NCBI GenBank assembly: GCA_934045905.1 | Contig: OW203769.1 | Coordinates: 31,623,345-31,687,344, forward strand | Direction: 5' to 3' | Length of the DNA stretch: 64,000 bases | Source of the DNA: Leuctra nigra | Taxonomy: Eukaryota; Arthropoda; Insecta; Plecoptera; Leuctridae | In this document: one piece after another, positions 58,343 to 64,000 of the stretch | Layout: each line of letters starts with the position of its first letter | Numbering within the stretch: position 1 is the first letter of the stretch | Made by a program: the position numbers and the translations under genes | The notes under the pieces: model-generated | The model's database searches: none | What the model was told of the DNA's origin: nothing | The model's input: only the letters and a program-made list of their open reading frames with translations

Positions 58343-59629
58343 TCTAGTGGAGCGGTCGCTCCACCCAGCCAAGTCGTACCGTACACTCACAGTCACTCAA
58401 CATACCGTAAATGCCTAATAAACTGAGGAGCAGACCAACCACTTTTACTGTAAGCAACAACATGGCATTTTCGGCCTACTGGATCTTAAAATTGGAAAAT
58501 CTCACATTGTTGCAAAATATCTTAATTTCGAGCTATGGCCCACCCCACTACATATACCAAATTTGGGAACAATAGGTTATGCCATTTGCGCGCTAGAGGA
58601 CCGAGAAAACAGTGAAATTACACCACTTTCTGATTCTGAAGATGATATCAGGAAACGTTGCTATCACCGCCACAGCCTAAACGGCTAAACCAATCGATCT
58701 GAAATTTTTACCACATATGCACTTTTGGCGTCTGATGATACCTTGCCCTTACGAATTTTTTGTGCCGCCATTTTGAAACCGGAAGTGATGTCATATCTTA
58801 AAAACGGATGGACCGATCGGGACGAAACTAGCGCCAAACGATTCGGACGGTCTTCTTAATGAAATATCAATAGTCGAAATAGAAATGTACTATTACCGAA
58901 ACCGGAAATGACGTCATAAAAATGCTAAATCTGAATAAAATCATTTCATATAACAATAACTACATATTCAGATGGCTTATAATGTTACATAACATTTATA
59001 GATACAAATTTTAGGTGGCAGTGAAGTCAGCCGCCATTTTGAAAACCGGAAGTGATGCCATAACTCGAGAACGGCTGGACCAATTGGAACGAAACTTCCG
59101 CTATACTTTATAGCATATTATTTATAGCATATACATAGTAACAAGCACAACTTTTCTTAGCAACCAAATCACAAAGGCGTTTTTTTTAAAGGTATTCTTA
59201 TAGTTTTGGTGCCACTATATATGTCACAAGTTGTAAGAATAAACTAAAAAAATAAATGATATCCCCATAAAAAACACTCCGTGTAAAAATACCAGCCAAG
59301 TCTCTTCAACTTAAAAAAATGTAAGAAATCTAAAAATTCAGCACTGAAAAGTAGTGATATCAAAAAATTGGCCAAGTCAAAACTTTTCAAAAATTACTTG
59401 GCGCATCGTTTTTCTAGGGGATTATAGATATATTTTATGCATAGATGAGTATATTTGATTACCGATACTATTTATATGCACGATGCGCCAAGTAATTTTT
59501 GAAAAGTTTTGACTTGGCCAATTTTTTGATATCACTACTTTTCAGTGCTGAATTTTTAGATTTCTTACATTTTTTTAAGTTGAAGAGACTTGGCTGGTAT
59601 TTTTACACGGAGTGTTTTTTATGGGGATA
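58343..59629 (+). mobile_element. Hairpin-terminated element family H, unit D (full length)
   Basis: A solitary full-length copy of 1.29 kb, 43 kb from units A-C. Same head TCTAGTGGAGCGGTCGCTCC and the same terminal hairpin (arms 59260-59409 and 59480-59629, loop ~70 bases, closing motif ACTTGGCGCATCG). CCGGAAATGACGTCA at 58902; the second ETS/CRE site has decayed to CCGGAAGTGATGTCA. Having both ends bounded by unrelated DNA confirms the element limits inferred from unit C. Confidence 0.9.
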
Positions 59630-59703
59630 TTATTCTTTATTCTACACAAAACGAAGTTTCCATACTCTCGAAACTGAAATAAATTTAGATATTATAATAT
59701 TCA

Positions 59704-59783
59704 TACGTGAAGTAGTAGAAATAAAGATGTCATTATGGAACGGTACGTGAAGTAGTAGAAATAAAGATGTCATTATGGAACGG
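59704..59783. repeat. 40-bp tandem duplication
   Basis: TACGTGAAGTAGTAGAAATA starts at 59704 and again at 59744. The two 40-base units are identical, so this is a recent event. Confidence 0.92.
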
Positions 59784-60386
59784 AATCGATGTCTGTTATT
59801 CGTTTGTATTATTGTCCCAATACTTGAATATCCATAAATACTATCCAAACTAGTTTTCTCAAATGGTTGATACTACGTCATATTCTGTCGTCATATTGAG
59901 GTACCTATATTTGAGGTTTGAATCTTTCAATGTGACAAAATTATGAAGTGCATAATGAATTCTTCTATGAACAGCACAATTAGTCGACAAATATCTATCG
60001 AGACGCAGTCTGCTGCCGATTTCTATAACAAGCAAATGGGCGAAGATTTCAACATGCAGTAAGTTAGTAGATGAAGGGGAAGAGCGGAACGCTTAATATT
60101 GATAAATTTTCCACTTCCGGTTTGAAATTTTTGTTTTTTCTTGAAGTGGAGTGTCTAGCAATACATTGTCTTTAATGTTGCCAAATTTCAAAACTGTCGA
60201 TGGACCCGTTTGACTTTTGAAAAAAATTAAAATTTAAAATTGGATAAATTCACTTCCGGTCAAAATATTTCAGATTTTCTTTCAGAAGTACGCGTGAAAA
60301 GGGGGACTCTATGTGTCTACCAAATTTCAACTCTCTAGACCAAACCGTGCAATCTGTAGAAAAGGGCAAGCAAATCGACGTGCCTA

Positions 60387-60427
60387 ACTAGCTAGCTAGC
60401 CAGCCAGCCAGCCAGCCAGCCAGCCAC
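60387..60427. repeat. CTAG-then-CAGC tetranucleotide repeat
   Basis: Three CTAG units pass into about seven CAGC units. It follows a module copy at about 60320, the same 'module then tetranucleotide run' order as near 2800 on the other strand. Confidence 0.85.
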
Positions 60428-61123
60428 CATGAAAGTCAATCCTTGCATGTTTGAGGCCCAAAATTCACCCCAAAGGGATGAACGCAGCACTTTGATATTT
60501 GGTTAGGTGTTGTCAGGTGGCTAAATATACCCGATAACCATGATTTTCAACTTTCATTTCTCACTGCATGTATGCCTGTCGACACCTCGTTTCGACCACT
60601 TAAGCCGTTGCGGTATAAGTCTCTGGTAGTAGCTCGCACGTTGTATTAGAGCGGTGCTTGGCAGCGTCGAGCTAGCGCCCGACTAGATATCTACTAATGC
60701 AATCGGCAAATACATGAATCATGGCATTATCCTGTGGTCACAGAGAAGTGGGCGTGGCCAGGCAATCAGCAGATAGAATACACGCTCTATCGGCGGTTTA
60801 GAACAAACAACTCTGCTAACGCGACAACAGATCAAGATAATGGATCAGTCTATTCATTGTGATCCTTTCTGTTGTAGAAAAACAACAGTTTCATTTAGAA
60901 ATTGGAAAAAGAAAAACTGGTCAATTAGCAATTAATTAGTTAATGAACAAATCCTGATGAAGCGGGGGGGGGGGGGGATAATCCAGTGTATAATCATTGT
61001 CCTTGAACATGATGACAGCAGCTTTGTGATGTACGAATAATGATTATCTGTGGATAACTCGGCATTCTTGTCTTGATTGTGTCATTTCACTCAGTATCCG
61101 GTCCCGTTGCTCCAGGGCGTGAC

Positions 61124-61170
61124 CCGCCATTCCCGTGCCATTCCCCCGCCATTCCCCCGCCATTCCCGCG
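61124..61170. repeat. 11-12-bp tandem repeat, four units
   Basis: CCGCCATTCCC-type units in a row, with small changes. A local GC-rich patch. Confidence 0.8.
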
Positions 61171-61855
61171 CACTGATGACGTATGACAGTGGTCGCGTGA
61201 CAATGTCACGTCAGAACAACTCTCACTTCGATGACAGCCATTAGTCCGGATCAATCAGATTGTCAGAATTAATATTTCATGTGTACTTAACTGCGGTTAG
61301 ATAACGACGAGGGTAATGCTAAATACACTCCCTGTCGTGAATTAGTGTTTAACTTTAGTCAAAGGTCAGAACTGACGTCATTGGCGCTCTCTTAAGTCAA
61401 GAATATGAAACAATATAGTTTGAGAGCTTGAATAAACACGTTCTTGCATTACACAAGTTTCTTTTGTCCCAGATCAGAACTGAAATATGGACGCTCTACA
61501 ACTTCATTTAGAACAAAGTTGCACTCTAGCCAATTAAATATATGTTTACATTGTTGTGTAACCTAACTTAAAGAAGATAAAAGCCACCTATTCCTCTAAG
61601 ATAAAAGTAGCAACTGTACTCAAAGGTAAACATTGAAGTTAATATTTCTTAAAGATCGTCATACATTCATATTACGAAGAATGTAAAAAATAATTAGCAT
61701 AGCTAATTTATTCAACCCTATCAACCTTTATAAATACAATATTTGTGCTCACACTCAAATCAACGCTTAAAAATATCGACATTTCAGCAATAAGTCGAGT
61801 TTGGGTCCAAGGATTTATTCATAAGTTTGTGTTTACTAACGGTCAAACTCTACTA

Positions 61856-62069
61856 AAGCCCGATTTACATGGTACAATTTCTTGATCAACTTCTGTGCCA
61901 CACTTCTGTGTCACATTTCTTGATAGAAATAGAACATGTTCTAAATGATATAAAAGTTTAACTCAAGTTTTGTAACAAGAAGTTGCTTCGTGTAAATACA
62001 AAATTGTTTGAAAAGTGCGAATGTGACACAGAAGTTGTTCAAGAAATTGTACCGTTTTATTCAGGCTTA
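61856..62069. mobile_element. Small palindromic element
   Basis: GGTACAATTTCTTGATCAAC pairs with the right arm ending near 62053, with weaker outer pairing (AAGCCCGAT against ATTCAGGCTT). The left arm has an extra copy of ACTTCTGTG. About 214 bp, no ORF. Confidence 0.72.
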
Positions 62070-62825
62070 AAGGTTTAAAAACAACTGGTTCAAAGCTATG
62101 ACGACATTTCGGAAATGTTATCTTCAATGTTTACCTTCGAGTGCAGCTACTTTTCAAGTGAATCTTTAGCTCACTATTCAGAAAGCTTTAGCTACTGTTG
62201 TCTGTAAAACACAATGTCATGATAGAAACAGAGAACATGTACTGGAGTTAGGTTCATATGATGACAAGATGCATTGTTTAAGGGCTTCAAGGTTTGTAAA
62301 GGGTCCACGGGAATGGTATCATCATCCCGAGTTATATTAATAATACCGTCCTATTAAGTTTCTATCTATTCTTGTCTGAAATCCCGACAAAGTTGCTTTA
62401 TTCCAATAACGAAACAGCTCGGGGTGCAACTCGCTAGATGGCAGCACCAACAAGACACACCGCAACGCCTGCAGTTATGCAACCGCAGCACAAAGTTCGC
62501 AGCGCGCTCTCTCTGTGGGTGAGACGAACCAGACTCAAGGCGAAACACGGCTCCGTGGAGCTGCAGTATTCCAGCTCGTCCCGAGGGCAGTGGAGGAACA
62601 CAGCCAGTTGGAAACAGAGATGGGGTTCAATCACGTGTGTGTGTGTTCATGCAGATTAACTGAGAATCTCAGATGATGAGGTCATGTTTGGAGTTATTCA
62701 TCAAAACAGTGGCTTTTTAGAGAAATATTAACGACATCAAACGGTGTTCTGATGTACTTGTAGGTATGCTCCACACAAAACAAAACTCATTTGGGTTCAA
62801 GGTTATTAGACACATTGCACGAAAC
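62070..62825. other. Non-coding stretch with a GC-richer patch
   Basis: Positions 62420-62630 are GC-richer than the surroundings and open on both strands (73 codons from ATG 62438 on plus; 66 on minus). GCTAGATGGCAGCAC at 62431 is CTCF-like. No domain, so I do not call a gene. Confidence 0.4.
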
Positions 62826-63395
62826 TATAGACTATTCGAGATAACAAGGAACAGGACTGCATTGTGTGGCTATTGTAGTACTTGACATTTGTATACAAAT
62901 ATCTGCTTACAAAAGTTAATGTAACTATAAATTTCAATTTCAATTGTTTCTCCTATTCCACTGCACTTGGAAACACGATATGTCAAAACATATTAGTTAC
63001 AAACTTTCCAGTTGCATTATCATTTGTCCCCAATCTTGCAAAGTTTCAGCCAAATCCTCCCATTGGTTAAAATTTAAAATCATCTTTCTTGTGATTTGAA
63101 TTTTAAACTAGAACCGATTTACCGATCAACTTAAAACTTCGCATGGTCATTGGGACCAACATTTAGGTATTTTTTTACCGTTTGTCGTTATTTAAAAAAA
63201 GTTATTGTCATTTTAAGGTATTTTTTTTCTATTATTTTGAAATTTTGAAAAATGTATACTACATTTTCATCCCTGCTTTCTTGATGCTTTAGTTCCAAGT
63301 ATAGAGCAGCTGATACTTGCAAACGCATATCAAATCGGATGCAGTACGTAGGCTCGCTCATCAACGCGTTACACTGAGCATTTTCCTAGTAACTA
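62826..63395 (+). repeat. Dispersed repeat family F, copy 2, with upstream partner block
   Basis: Positions 62826-63010 match 17527-17740, and 63010-63395 match the reverse complement of 52085-52450. This copy shows that the two blocks belong to one longer repeat. It ends at CAACGCGTTACACTGAGC, TTTTCCTAG. Confidence 0.7.
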
Positions 63396-64000
63396 AGAAA
63401 TATCCGACAAAAAATAATAATCTGTGAAAAATTATGCGGTAAACTTTCGCCTTGCGCCATAGAATATAATTCCACGCAAAGCAAGCGATTTGATCTGATC
63501 TTATTTTCTCTGGCATTGCTCGGCACGACCATCCGATTTGTATCAATAGATCAAGTCGACACAAAGTATCTGCTAGTTTCCTTCAAGTCAAGACAATGTT
63601 GCATGCTGGCAACAACCCTCCGAGATTCAAACCCGCCCACGCAGAGAGTTTTTCTTGCGGAGCGTGAAAATATCGAGCAGTGCCAAGACGAGAGTTTTTC
63701 TTGAGATTGGATCGACTCCAGAAGAAGTGATTGGCTGTCGATAGATCATGGATGCCCGCAGTGCAAGCGTAACACTTCTTGCTAACACTGAACACCAGAT
63801 ATTGAAAGAGTCCACCAGTTGTTTTGGCGATTTATTGATATAATAAAATAGATATTTCATTCAGTTCTTTACTGCCGTCATAATCGAATTGTCGACCAAC
63901 TTTAGGTTGATATTTTTTCAATGCTTTTTTAAATCAGTAACTATAATGGTTATTTAGTGGTTCTTTTAGGAATGCTATTGGTTGTTGCCATGGTAATCGA
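63396..64000. other. Non-coding stretch, no gene seen
   Basis: Overlapping short frames on both strands (60-77 codons) with no domain. CCATGGTAAC near the end echoes CCATGGCAAC seen in family S. Nothing else recognised. Confidence 0.45.

Larger units (their letters stand above)
59784..61855. other. Non-coding stretch with simple repeats
   Basis: Two AAATTTC...GATGG/CTAGACC type modules at about 60180 and 60320. A CTAG/CAGC tetranucleotide run at 60387-60427. Poly-G at 60964-60977. Four GCCATTCCC units at 61124-61170. CRE palindrome at 61373. No gene. Confidence 0.5.

Overview
The window looks like repeat-rich, non-coding nuclear DNA of a multicellular eukaryote, most likely an invertebrate animal (arthropod-like). 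I see no prokaryotic gene layout, no operons and no long ORF with a recognisable protein domain. The DNA is AT-rich overall, with short CpG-rich islands. It holds degenerate tRNA-derived (SINE-like) sequences with Pol III A and B boxes, many inverted-repeat transposons, a CTGT microsatellite and several satellite arrays. I cannot name the species. The longest open frames (up to 480 codons) all lie inside short-period tandem repeats that happen to lack stop codons, and I do not regard them as genes.

Layout. 0-10 kb: a foldback element (522-1335), a 300-bp CTGT microsatellite (2484-2784), two MITEs (6338-6514, 6685-7113) and a large hairpin element flanked by TA (7595-8274). 10-16 kb: a 122-bp satellite (10255-11712), then three head-to-tail copies of a ~1.3-kb element ending in a long hairpin (12420-15720). 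16-28 kb: tRNA-like fragments (16.2, 16.5 and 19.0 kb) and a run of inverted-repeat elements, two with plausible target-site duplications (21993-22501, 23179-23801). 28-30 kb: a 133-bp satellite. 30-36 kb: more MITEs and foldbacks. 36.0-37.2 kb: an array of 9- and 10-bp units. 38-46 kb: two more copies of the 430-bp MITE, a 92-bp tandem array with CTCF-like motifs, a tRNA-like sequence and a TIR MITE that carries an insertion. 46.4-52.0 kb: a 129-143-bp satellite with a 672-bp five-monomer higher-order repeat, split by a hAT-like element (49966-50944) with an exact 8-bp target-site duplication. 52-64 kb: dispersed repeats, a near-perfect 416-bp palindrome (55111-56055) and a fourth copy of the 1.3-kb hairpin element (58343-59629).

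No genes act together here. The unifying theme is structural: an unusually dense set of hairpin-forming elements, several ending in the same loop-closing motif (TTGGCGCAT). A recurring AAATTT...GATCGG module and an excess of the CRE palindrome TGACGTCA cut across repeat families. The most interesting candidates are the hairpin-terminated element family, the higher-order satellite with its nested transposon, and the shared motifs.
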